Made by a program: the position numbers and the translations under genes. Shown one piece after another: positions 44,183 to 55,740 of a DNA stretch of 64,000 nucleotides. The first letter of the stretch is position 1. Every line of letters begins with the position of its first letter. The DNA comes from Polychytrium aggregatum (lineage: Eukaryota > Chytridiomycota > Chytridiomycetes > Polychytriales). The stretch spans positions 49,832 through 113,831 of the forward strand of contig NW_026516334.1 of NCBI RefSeq assembly GCF_025602895.1, given 5' to 3'. The notes beneath the pieces are model-generated. The model saw nothing but the letters and a program-made list of their open reading frames with translations. It was not told where the DNA came from and did not search any database.

Positions 44183-47100
44183 TTACTTCACCAGACCGAG
44201 ATACGGAGTGCTCGGGTCGATCAGCAGCGCCGAGCCAGCATCCGTGGTCAGAAACTGAGCCACCTCGGGCTCGAATCGCAGCGGATCCGGCGCCAGGGTC
44301 ACCGAGAGCCGGTGAACCAAGGCACACATCCCCAGCAGCGAGATGAGCTCGACAACCCCCGAGGGTGTCTTCATGACCTCGAACAGCCGCATGGACTGGC
44401 TCGGGCTGTAGTCGCGCGTCATCTGGGCCGATTCGCGGAAGAACTCCAGGGCGGCATCCATTCGCCGGTCGCCGAGGTATCCGTTGCCACCGACCATCGT
44501 GATAGTCGAGACTGGCACCTTCAGCCGGAAGGCCAGGTACCCGGCGTGGGCTTGGACCAGGGTGTTGCCGCTGTGCGCGGCGTAGGCATACCAGAGCAGC
44601 GCCTTGCTGGCCGCGGACCACTCGCATTGGCAGTGCGCTCCCGTCAGGTTGTCCCAGCTGGCTCGAAGCAGCACCTGCCAGAGAAGGTAGCAAACGGTGC
44701 GCTTGGTGTCTCGATTCAGAATGACCTCGACGTAGCTCGGTTTGAAGCCAAACTGCTCATGCAGCCAGCTATTGAGCAAGCGGTGGCCTGTGGAACAGAA
44801 GCGGGATCCAGGGCATCGGCACGGTGCGGATGGGATATGGGCAAGTGGCAAAAACGGCACGGATGAGAATTGTGGTTTCGATTTGCGCAGCCAGATTGTC
44901 TTTCGCCAGTCGCTGTCCAAGTCTGCCACCCATCAGCGCTGTTGAGAATACTGCTGGCATCTCTCTCCGTCCTTTCTCAGCAAAACGACGCGCACTTACC
45001 GGCGGGGAATCCGCGTATCCACTGAGCTTCGGAAGAGTTGGAGCCTTGCATACTCTTGAGAATCTTCAGGATGTCCCTGGCTTTGGAGATGCCATGCTTG
45101 GGAATGTACTCTTCTGCCTGGGCCCGCTCGCGGAGCTGATCGTGCCCCTGACTAGGGTCATAGTTGAACGGTGCGTGTCGGGACCCGTCCCACAGACTGT
45201 CCCGCAACTGCACCTTGGCCCAAAGATACGATCCAGGGTCGAGATCGATACCCATGGCATCCTGAGGAGCATTGGTGTATGGGTCAGTGAGTCAGCGCTG
45301 CCACAGACGCTCTGAGAGCGACCACCTGCGTTTACGACGCAACTATCTCGATCGCCCATGTTGCTGCGGCAGCCGCACAATGGCACCTCCATCTGTCGCT
45401 CTTTCGTGGGACACTCTACCGAGAAGGCATTGATCCATCCTGTATATGCACAGATGGTGGCAATCTGCTGGTAGTCTTCACCCTTGTAGAAACTTCGGGC
45501 AGTCGATTTGTGCTCCGGGGTGACCTTGGAGGGAATCTGGGCGGCGGAGACGGCAAGGTGGAGAGCCACAGACTCCTCCTTGGAGAGCCGCGAGTCGGAC
45601 GGGCTGATGATCGGCACCGGGTACTCGCCGGTGTAGGTCTTTGACCGCCACAGGTGCGACCGCGCCGAGCCACTCATAGCGTCACCTGGAAGAAGGAAGG
45701 AGGGGAGATGCGAATGTGGAGGATGGTTTTGGGTTAGCGAGAACATCGCGAAGGACGAGTTGGAGGTGGATGGAGTTGCATTGTGCCGCATTGGACATCG
45801 TTGAGTTGAGTGGCGTAACGACCGGGGAGGAAACTGGGTGGCTCACCCAGTCCCGCCATTTGCATCCTCGATCGGCCAGAGGAGCGATACGCATGCAGCA
45901 CCGTGCGATCCGAGTTACAAACCCATCTCAGGGATACCCACCAAACGAGGCTGAACGTGCTGCAGAGTAAAAGCTGTGTGATGCCAGAATGGAACGGCAG
46001 ACAAAAGGGAACCCGATTGAGTGTGCATTTGCGGTCAATGAACATGAGGATTGGATGAGAGAGAGGGCCCGAGATTGCAGTTGAAGTGGGGGAGAGGACG
46101 AGTGGTACATCAAACAGCGGCGGTTTGGCGACCGTACCATCGATACTCCAGACTGCTGGCCAGCAGGATGGCTCCGCGGAGAGTCGGAGTGACCTTGGAT
46201 TTCTGAGAGGAGTTATGAACGAGACCAAGTTTGGGATCAGTGCCGGCGAGAGCGATGGCGAGTGAGAACCAACAATCAGAGACATGAAGAACAGCACGGT
46301 GTGGGCTCAGATCAAGGACCAACAACAGCTGCAACAGCCGATGGCGCTGGGAGGAGATACGTACGCCAAGATCGATCGTGGGCAGATGCAGAAAACGAGT
46401 GGTAATGAGCTGGTAGCATCGGAGAGACGGGAACCACATGTCGTAGACGCTGAGGCTGGGATCCGGTGAGCCGATGAGATATCGAAGGATGTCGGAGAAG
46501 TGCTACGGTAAGGCATCGGGTGAAAGAGATGTGTCAGCGCTCGAATCCAAAATGTCACTACTTGGGTCCTGAGTCGAACCGAGCAGAACAGAGCCGGGTA
46601 AAGCTGAGCCGATAGCAGGGATGTACTGGGGGGGGGGCACAGCTCACCTGGTTGTCCAGCATGATCAGGTCCAGTCTGCGCCGCCTGCTCCTCAGAAGAT
46701 CGCTGAGGGTTGGATGCGCGAACTTGGTTGACGCCGAGTGATGCGAGCTGGCGATGCTGGCGGTGCTGGCGATGCTGACGGTGCTGGCGGCTCCAACAGT
46801 GCTGGCAGGCTTGGCGGACCATGTTGAGGGCTGGATGAAATGGCCGTCTGAGTCGTAGTATGGCGAGGTTCCATCGATGTATCGCCTGATCCGGTCGAGG
46901 CGCGAGGCGAGGCTGGAAACCGTCGAAGCCCCATCGTTGGCCGTCGGGGTGGGCGGCAGGGGCATCTGGGGAGGAGGCATGCGCGGAGTCGCCAGCTTCT
47001 CGGGAATGGCGATGTACTTGTCCATCCAATGGCCATAGATGGGGCCTCTCAGGCCTCCGTCTATCGAGGCCTGGAGGCTTTCGACATCCGACGACGCCGA

Positions 47101-47658
47101 CGACATGGAGTGGGCGGTTTGGAACCGCACGGCCGCCGGTGTAGTTGGGGTGGTCGAGACAGGAGAAGCCGAGGGCGGTGGGCTGGAAAGCTGCTGCTGC
47201 TGCTGCTCTTGGTGTTGGTGTTGGTTTTGGTTTTGGTTTTGGTGTGGGTGATGGTTTCGCAGTTGGTGGCCCAGGACAAACTCGGGCGATGAGAGCGATC
47301 GCACCATAAGCGCATGGGCCGACCGCCGGTGCAACGACGATGCAGGCGACTGTGATGATGGAGGAAGGGCGGACAGCGGGGTGGACAGCGGGGCAGATTC
47401 GAGCGAAGATACACTTGGGGCAATCGTCACGGCGTCGGAATCGGGCAGGGACAGCGAAAACGACGCCGTCGACATGGTCTCGGTCGAGGAGTTGAGGGCG
47501 CTCTGATGGCGACCGAGGATGTACTGGATCAGGTGCCCCTGCTTGTTTGGGCTGCCCTCTGGAGATTCTGGCAGGGGCGGCTGGATGGAGCGACCGATGG
47601 GACGGCCTCGGTTTGCAAATGGCAGGTCAGGAAGATCGGCAGGGCCCTGGCGGATCAT
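44183..47658 (-). CDS. AhpD/CMD-fold-like protein, paralog B, with long disordered N-terminus
   Basis: Exons: 46648-47658, about 46375-46502, 45420-45685, 45000-45261 and 44183-44787. The first exon encodes 337 residues rich in Ser, Pro and Gln, with Asn-Gln and Gln runs and no domain; it joins in phase 0 to HFSDILRYLIGSPDPSLSVY, which aligns with paralog A. The last three exons keep phase and match A along their length (IPSKVT, YQQIATICAYTGWINAFS, AMGIDLDPGSYLWAK, KALLWYAYAAHSGNTLVQAH, VVELISLLGMCALVHRLS). The exon 2 donor is unresolved: GTACGT at 46372 is attractive but gives the wrong phase for the next acceptor. The cysteine pair typical of AhpD/CMD proteins is absent here too. Function unknown. 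Confidence 0.7.
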
Positions 47659-48266
47659 GGCGAGGACGGCTGAGCGGCAGTGAGAGACGAGAATATGAAG
47701 TGGAGGAGCAGCAGCGGATCGATGGATAGGCGGATGGGCGGTTGGAAGACAGAATGCGAGGACAAGTGGTCAAGACAGAAGCATCAGCCAACAGAGCCGG
47801 CGATGCAAGGGCAGTGAATCCACTGCAGTCGCAAAGGGCGACATGGGGGTATTTGAGTGCTTTGGGGGACGGCAAGGAGAGAAAGAGCCTGCACAACGAC
47901 AGGAGGAGCCCGAGCAAAGGGCAGGAGGGGCCCGGGCGAGCAGGGCGGACATCCACACAAGCCGATGGCTGGAGCGAGTGGATGGGCAGAGACAGGCAGG
48001 AGGCGCGGTGCCGACGGACAAGTCGATAGGCAGTCATGGGTATCGAAGCGAATCGGGGATGAAGCAAGTCGGAATGAATGTCGTTGAGAGCGAACAGCAA
48101 CGAGATAGATAAAAACCATAACAGTGATCATCACAGACAGTAACGAGACAAAGAGTAACGTGCACAAAGAGTGACAGCTACAAAGAATAGCGATCACGAA
48201 GAAGAACAGAGCACGCACGCATGTGGCGACGGGATTGGCAGGGTGGGCACGCGAAGGGGGGGGTCA

Positions 48267-48317
48267 ACGGACGGATCAACGGACAGATCAACGGACGGAT
48301 CAACGGACGGATCAACG
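48267..48317 (+). repeat. 12-bp minisatellite, about 4 copies
   Basis: Four near-perfect copies of ACGGACGGATCA; the second copy has one substitution. Confidence 0.93.
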
Positions 48318-48605
48318 AGGGTGGGGGCAGTTCCTGGCCGAGCCAGTGCAGAAAGCAACGGGTGGATGACACCGCTGGGAGCCGAGACGCAGTTGCGACA
48401 TGCGGTGGCATGCCCCTGGGCCAGTCGCCAAGCGCACACCGGGGCTGGGCGATGAACACTGCCGAGTCCCGAGCACCAAGTCGATTGGTGGAGCCAAGCA
48501 CTGGCCTCGAGTGGAATACCAAGCAAATGGAAAGCCAGGTGGAAAGCTTACGCCAGCCAGACATGTTGCCACCAGCGAGCAAGTCTCTCCGGGTGGCTGG
48601 AAGGA

Positions 48606-48725
48606 GGCCCATCAGCATGAGCATGAGCATCAGCATGAGCATCAGTATTAGCATCAGCATCAGCATCAGTATTAGCATCAGCATGAGCATCAGTATCAGC
48701 ATTGACATCGACATTCACATCGACA
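48606..48725 (+). repeat. CATCAG/CATGAG hexanucleotide microsatellite
   Basis: An imperfect ATCAGC/ATGAGC/ATTAGC array of about 95 bp, then a shorter GACATTCACATC repeat. Confidence 0.93.
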
Positions 48726-49066
48726 TTCACATCTTCGTCTGCATCGGCAAGACGCAAAATTGCAGCGCCCCGGCCACCAGGCAGGCACAGGCTTGTCGCT
48801 TGGCGGGCCCAGACTGGTCGCAGATTGCTCCTCGCACAAGCCGGCCAGTCAAGGACAAAGCTGGGCAGGTGGGGGAGAGGCCGTGGACGCCAGCGATAAT
48901 GCAGTCGGACGCCGACGCTGATGCAGCCCACGCCAATGCAGATGCAGCCCACGCCAACGCAAATGCAGCCACGCAAAGCTGCCTTGTGCTTGGGCCCGTC
49001 CTTGGGCCCATCCTTGGGCTCGTCCTTGGATTCCGTGTCGGGTTCTGCACTGGGTCATGATTCGCC

Positions 49067-52000
49067 ATGAGCGACTCGCAGCCAGAGTGGACTCGTCACA
49101 CCGTGCTTGCTGCTCACACAGACCGTGTGTGCGCAGCACTGCCACTGCCACCACGGAACAGCTGCACAGAAGAGCATCCGTCACGTGTCTCTCGTCGCTC
49201 CACGCCCATGATCCATGTTTCATGTTCGATCTGCCCTGCTCCCCAGGCTCACATCCGCATCTGGTCAGCCGCATCTGGTCAGCCGCAATGCTCCCTGACA
49301 CTGCGGCAAACCTGCAAGGTGCAGTCCGCTCGCACAGCGCCATGTCCCTACAGTCGCGACCGCAACTCATACGACTGCTCGTGTATCTCACCTTTGCGCT
49401 CCTCCCACCCGACCCATAGAGCTCGCTGCCAAAGTGATATCGTCCATCGAGGCCCGCGAATGGCCTGCCGAGACATTTCGTGTCCTCCAGGCTCTTGCGG
49501 CCAAGCTCGCCCAGGATCATGCCGTGACTCATCGACCAGCCCCAACCCAGTCGCAGATCGACATCCTTGCCGGAGAGCAGCCCCTTTGGGACATTGTCGA
49601 CGACATTGGTCCGCGCCAAGTTCCACTGCGCTTCTCAATAGCCATACATTGGCGAGTCGCTTTTCTTCAGGCTCACCAATTCACTTCCGCACAGGTGTTC
49701 GCTTGTGGAATGCACTTCTATCGAGCGCTGCTCTCGGCTCCGAGTCCCTCGGCAGTCACGCCGCAGATGGTAATGTCAACGAAATCCAGTTCTTGTCGCC
49801 ATACATGCAGGGCAAGGCTGTCAAAATGCCAGCCACAGCGCTGCTCGCTCTTCTCTGTCGTTTCCAGTTCACAGGCTACACGGCGTGCGGCGATACACTG
49901 ACTCATCTCTGCTGATTGTGGCTCTGGCCCATCCCAGTTCTACAGACAGCCTTTGATCTTGTCCGCCTCTCGTACTCCCAATGGGCCTACTACCTCGAAG
50001 TTTCGTCAAGACTGCCTGATACAGCATGTGGGTCTGGGAGTGGCAAATGGAGCAAGTTACTCATCCGCGTCGCTGGCTTTCCCAGCGTTGGCCTCTCTCT
50101 TGTCTGACCCGCGGCATATCCCACTGTTAATCGCACCTCGCACCGCCGATCGTGTGAGCCAAAGCCCTGTTCAAAACAGTCAAGATCGGGCTCCGTTCTG
50201 GCCGAGAACGCTGCAGACTCGGGCAACACTCTGTCGCCGATGAGATCTTTGGCCTTTGTTCGGTGCTCCTGGCCTCTGCTCCACACAAACAATCATCCAT
50301 TCTTCAGAAGCGCTCGGCGTTACTGCTGCACGCCTTTATGGCCGAAAATGCAGGTCACTCGCACTATCGCCAGCTCGATCTGCCGATGTGTTTCGGTGTG
50401 CCTTCATCATCGGCTCTGAGACATGCTATCTGGCTTTGGTTTGACTCATCGCAGATGTGGAAGCACGCTGGCTCGCCTGTGGCCTTCCATTTGCTCAACA
50501 AAGCAGGTGAAATCTGGTCGTCCGCGACCATCGACGAGGTATATCGCAGCAGATCGATGGGCGGATGGATGGATGGATGGGTGGATGGATGATGGATGGG
50601 TGGATGGGTGGATGGGTGGATGGTTGAGTGATGGTTGAGTGTCGACCAAAGCCTCGCCGCTTCTTGACACCCTGCTTGGCCTCTCGTTTGTTACAACCAG
50701 ATCGAGCAGGTCATCGAGATTTGTCTCGACTGTGCAAGATGCGAATCCAACTCTGCTGCAGACACCATCCAGTGGATCAGAACAGCCCACACCCTTGTCA
50801 CAAGTACCTCGCTAGGACCCATAGCACCATTGTTGGATTCTTCTTGTCCGCCCGAAGGAAGCTTTACCCGACCCAGACTCCAGCAACTGCGAGCATTGGT
50901 CTTGATACGACTGTCGGCAGCACTGATGGCAGGTGGAGACCCGGGGTCATCGGCGACAGAGAGCATGGAGTATATCCAGGCGGCAATGAGGGTATGTTAC
51001 CAATGCACCCATCCAGAATTGCGGGCAAGCTCCAGCATGCGTTCGGTCTTGGAGCCGTCCGTCGTCGCCTTCATCTCCATGTGCTGACCCGGCGACCGCT
51101 GTGCGATCGCAGGACGATCCACTCAACCTGGAGGCCCATTGCGTCAAACTGCAGTTGCTGCTCGCGCAACAAGGGTCACATCGAACCGAGATGGTTGCAA
51201 AAGGTATCTCTGGTTCTGTAGGCTTACTATCGGTGGGCTGGTATGCTTCTGGCGCAACATAAGCACTGTGGGACTGGCCACAGCCAAGCTCGGGTGGCAT
51301 AGCTGGCGCAGGAGCCGCCTATCAGAATGTCCGGACAGGCCCAAGCAAACAGATCGAAGCAAGCGATTGAACCCATGCTGATCGAAGATCTATCTGAGTG
51401 CCATCACTCGCCGCATCCGACGCCCCATTTTCACCGCTGTGATCTCTGAGTACCGAGGTCTTCCCTTTTGCGATACTAAACCTTTTTCGTGCAGTCCTGA
51501 ACAGCATCGTGGAAGTTTGTCCGTTCCAAGTGGAGCACATGCAAATGTAACTAGATTCGCACAACCAGCTCCAGTAATCCCTCGAATCTAACTTGGCAAT
51601 CATGGCAGGTACATCGACAGCTTCCATCGGGTGGCCAAATCCAGGTTGGTGCCTGTGTCGACTCTGGACCTCATAGATCCTACTGCATCCTGTCTTGCAG
51701 CATCGAGCCTTCACCGATATGGGAGCCGGGATGGTTCCTCTCGCAGCTTTCTATCGCATATACATGACATGTATCGGGTGACCAAGTCCACTATCGCCAT
51801 CGCTGGTCCCTCTGCCAGTCAAGAGCTTGCTCTGTCCTTTCTGGACTCTGTCTCGACCCATCTGGCCCTCCAGCCCCACTCGCCCGCTCGTCAGGCATTC
51901 CGTGAGCAGCTCATAGTCGCAAGGCTCTATCAACTATCCAACTCGCCCATTCGGAACGCCGACGAAGCCTCGAACCTGATCCAGCAGGCGCTCTCAGGTG

Positions 52001-55000
52001 CGCTAGACATATCAGTATTACCACCAAGCCGATTCCATCATGACTAACCCCCCCCTTGCTGTTCTTCTGTAACGAACAATAGCAGGCGAACTCGAGATGA
52101 GCGACTCGCTCTCATGGACTTGCCAGTCCATCCTCTGGCATGGCGGATGCAAGGCTTTCGACGTGAGCCACCATGCGTTGCTTGTTTCCGACTCGGTCGA
52201 CCAGAGCCACTCACATCAGCACCCCTGTCCAGGCTACCAGATACGAGGAAGCCCTGGTCTGGTTTGTCGCAGGGACGCAGTTGATGGCTAGCCAGGATCC
52301 CGGCCAAATCAAGAATTCATGCAAGTGCCCCCCCGGTCCCATGATAGCATGTCGATCCCTGGGAAGGGTGGCCAACTGACATTCAACCTTGAAATGGGAA
52401 TGGAACCTCCAACACAATATCCTGCCGCCCACACGGTGTTGTCCACAGGGGCTCTGCACATGAAGATCGCTCAGTCCCACTTCCATCTGGACAAGTTGGC
52501 AGTCGCCCTCGAGACTCTATCGAAAGGTACACTGTGGCTGCAGATTGAGTTGTCGTCATCAACACACACAGCTCTCGTTCTACCCCCCTCCGGCACTCAT
52601 TCCCTACCGCTTGCACGGCGACATGCCTGCCAGCCGAATCGATTCTCGCGGACCAGATCGAGACCAGGTTCTGGACTCTCAAGACCGCCATCCGGTTGCC
52701 CAATTTATCCGAGGAAGCAAGTGAGATTCTGTGCGGCTCTATCCCCGGCTCGAAGTGGCCTCGATTTCTTGCGCATGCTCACTAGCGAGGACGTGCTCAG
52801 TTTCAAAGGAGTTCCAGGCTATCTTGGATGCTGGCCAGATGGATGTGTACATGCTGGCCCTTCGTGAGTCGTTTTTGGTGAGCCAGACAGAGCTCCATGT
52901 ATCCCAAATTGCATCGTTCGACATGTCAAGCCGTATTGCTGGCAGTCCACCATCAAAGTAACCCATTATGGCCGGTGGCTTTCAAATGATCTCACTCCAG
53001 GCCAACAGCAGGTACAAATGCATTCGGTTACCAAAGTCGGGGCACGATAGGATCGAGTCGGCGCATCTGCACGGGCTTGGGCATCACCCAACCAGACTCG
53101 TCGCTATGCTCTGACCAACAGGACTGCTCTCAAGACTGGCCTGAGGCTGTTTGCGCTCACCAAGAATCACGGCTGGATGAAAGCTCATGCGAACGAGTTT
53201 GCTGTCGCTGTCCGGTGAGCACACTACGTCCATCGCCGCCACATCATCGCAACGGCCACCATGCCAGCGCAACTGATGACTGCCCAGCTGTCTGATTGAA
53301 TTGGAGTCTCAGGCACTTGTGAACGGTTCTTTGGAGCCCAGGTAAGCGTCCTTGGGAATCAGGGTCGACATGCAGACGAGGATATTGTTGTTCATGCGCT
53401 CGAATGCAAAGCACTCGAACTTGACGGCGTACTTGCTACCATGGCCAATGCAATCCCATCAGGCCAGCTCCGCAGACCAGAGACGCAATCTACAGGAGCC
53501 TCAGCAAGTACATCCGCCAAGGTGGGCGTTATGCTGAGCATAAACCGAGGCAAGCCGGACTAAGAGCCTCACCTGCCCGGAAACAAGCCATCACACCTGC
53601 CAGAATACTGACCCGGGCAGCAGCCTTTCTGATTCTGTCTGCCGGTGACGGTCAAGACCCAATGCCCCTGCAGAGCGAATTGCAATGGTTGAGACAAAAG
53701 GCAAGTTTGAACATGGCGGCCCGCTCTGGGTTGTCGGTCAAGGCGTCGGGTCCCGTCCATCCGCTCTGACATGGTGCATCCCTGCCGCTCGTGGGTATCA
53801 GACTTGGAACATCTCGGTTTCAGCAATGGCAGATCGAGAACTTGACTCGCCGGTCACCGTTGCAGAGCTGTTCGGTGTTACCGCCGAGATCATGTCCTCC
53901 GCCAAAGGCTCTGGGGATGACGACCAAGCAAAATTGATACTCTGCCGGTATCTGGAGACAGTGATGCTCACTCGCCACGGTCTCCAGGCAACGGATGTGC
54001 CCACCCTCCAGAGGGCACTGGAGCGCATCCAGAGACTCTATTCGGACCACCCGGTGGATAGGCTCCGAACCGTCGCCAGCGGAGAGAGCGAGCCCATTGA
54101 TGTGGCCCAAGAGCTGCTCATTTTGGAGTTTCACATACGAGGTGTGGCCACAGCCCGTCGGCGGACCAGCGTCGCTAGAGTTGATCTTGGGTTGATCTCA
54201 TCGCCTCTCCTGCTCATAACCATCGCACGCGTATTGCTCTGTTGGGAATGGGGAATATGAAATCCGGACGAACAGCCCACCAGGGGAGCTGGACAGATCT
54301 GCCCGAGGTCATCAAGGTGAGCACGATCGTGGTTGCGACTGAGGGAGCCAGAACGGAGCGATGTGTGGCTGATCAAGGGCACAATTCAGCTCGCAGAGGA
54401 GCGACAGCTCGATCTCGAAGGATTCAAAGCATTGGTCAACATCGTGCTCCAATACGAAGGTTGTCCCTCTGGAGGTATTTGGCTCGGAAATGCTGCTTCA
54501 CTTGTTTTGCTTCCGCCCATGACTCGGCGCCACCACAGAACCGAGGCATTGATCCGAGACACAGTCATGTACATGGTTCTGCAACGAACCCTGGATCTCC
54601 AGCTCAAGAGCCATGATCCCAGCTTCGATCTGGATGAGTTTCTCCAGTGGTGGGTGCATTTTCGCAGACGATGTGTCTTGATGACCGACTTGATTCCGGC
54701 GCAGCCCAACTCAGGTCCGGCGCTCATGTTGCATATGTATTGTCGTTGTTTGGCCTTTGTTGCTATGGGTTTCAGGCTCTGCTTCCTGATCGAGGTGGCA
54801 TCGATCGACAACATCCATGTGTCCCTGTCCCTGTTCGAACAGGCCCGCGAGCTCCTGAGGGTCTCTACCAGCCTGCAGCCCTCCGAGAGGATCTCTAGCA
54901 ATCATGTTCTTTGGCTGACGACGACATCGTGGTGGGTGCGAGCAAGCTGCTCGATGCGATGGCACTGCTTTCCAATGCCGGAGTGCGTGATAACACACTT

Positions 55001-55613
55001 TACTCTCCCCCCGGACTGTGCGGCAGGAATCATGGCTGTCGGGTGAGTTATCCATGGGGCGGGGGCAGTGTTGGATTTGTGCCTGATACTGTGAGCCGAG
55101 CCTGATATCGTCGCCGCTAACAGGAATATGACTCTATTGCGCCTGCAGTTTCTGAGGCAAGTACCCGCAAGTTGAGATCGAGCGCTGTGGGCAGCACTTG
55201 CAAGCAGCACAAACGAGACAGCGAACTGGCCCCAGCTGCTCATTCGGCCCCGTTCGACAGCGTTGGACAGCTCGACACCGCAAGGAGGCTGCTCAATGCC
55301 TCCCTGGCGCTGAGCAAATATCTGGATGGCCATTCAGCCCTCGTGAACAAGGTCTGGCGACAGCACACTTGCGGGAGGGAGGGGATCGTTGCACTGCATG
55401 TCGACAGGCACACTCGGCATTCGATGTTGCTCCAAGTCAGCCAGGTGATGCTGATGCCTGGGCTCTGTGCTGTCGATGCCGATGTCGATGCCGATGTCGA
55501 TGCCGATGTCGATGCTGATGTCGATGCCGATGCCCTGGCATGCCGGCGTTGGTCAGCAGATGCATCAGGACTATGCCGATATCCTTGCCCGATATGAGCC
55601 CCAGGCGGTCTGA
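49067..55613 (+). CDS. Large helical-repeat protein, tentatively SPO22/ZIP4/TEX11-like (meiotic)
   Basis: A long, intron-rich gene. Blocks joined in phase: 49420-49608, 49695-49769, 49938-50027, a block from 50180 to about 50353, 50455-50538, 50701-50803, 50858-50991 and 51113-51203; later coding blocks are clear (for example near 52235-52310, 53140-53215, 53826-54160 and 54330-54900) but not fully joined. The last exon ends [13 protein letters not shown] and stops at 55611-55613. The protein is all helical: [71 protein letters not shown]. The LWN motif, LEAHxxKLxLL and the TPR-like spacing recall SPO22/ZIP4/TEX11, which promote synapsis and crossovers. No repeat is diagnostic, so other TPR proteins are possible. 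A candidate start at 49067 with a first exon ending at GTGTGT keeps phase but is unproven. Confidence 0.5.
50561..50632 (+). repeat. (GATG)n-type microsatellite in an intron
   Basis: GATGGATGG / GGTGGATG repeats over about 70 bp, about 20 nt after a predicted donor (GTATAT) of the helical-repeat gene. Confidence 0.93.
55473..55534 (+). repeat. 12-bp GATGCCGATGTC tandem repeat
   Basis: About five copies of a 12-bp unit (GATGCCGATGTC with one variant) in what is probably the last intron of the helical-repeat gene. Confidence 0.93.
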
Positions 55614-55740
55614 GTTCGAAGTGCAGCGACGAGGGCCAAAAGCCAGCAAGGCGGGGGGAGGGTTTGGGGATCTCTTGCCTGCATACCGCATCGCAACGCC
55701 CATCTCGACGCTGAGGCATCGACAGCCCCGTTGCCGCATC

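Larger units (their letters stand above)
47659..49066. other. 1.4-kb divergent intergenic region with tandem repeats
   Basis: This lies between CMD-like B (minus) and the large helical-repeat gene (plus). It contains several repeat tracts (listed separately) and otherwise no supported gene. Frames through the repeats encode Met/Leu or Ile/Ser runs and are artefacts. Confidence 0.6.

Noticed and set aside
48178-48714. Met/Leu-rich 178-codon frame
   Set aside because: Direct translation of a hexanucleotide repeat.
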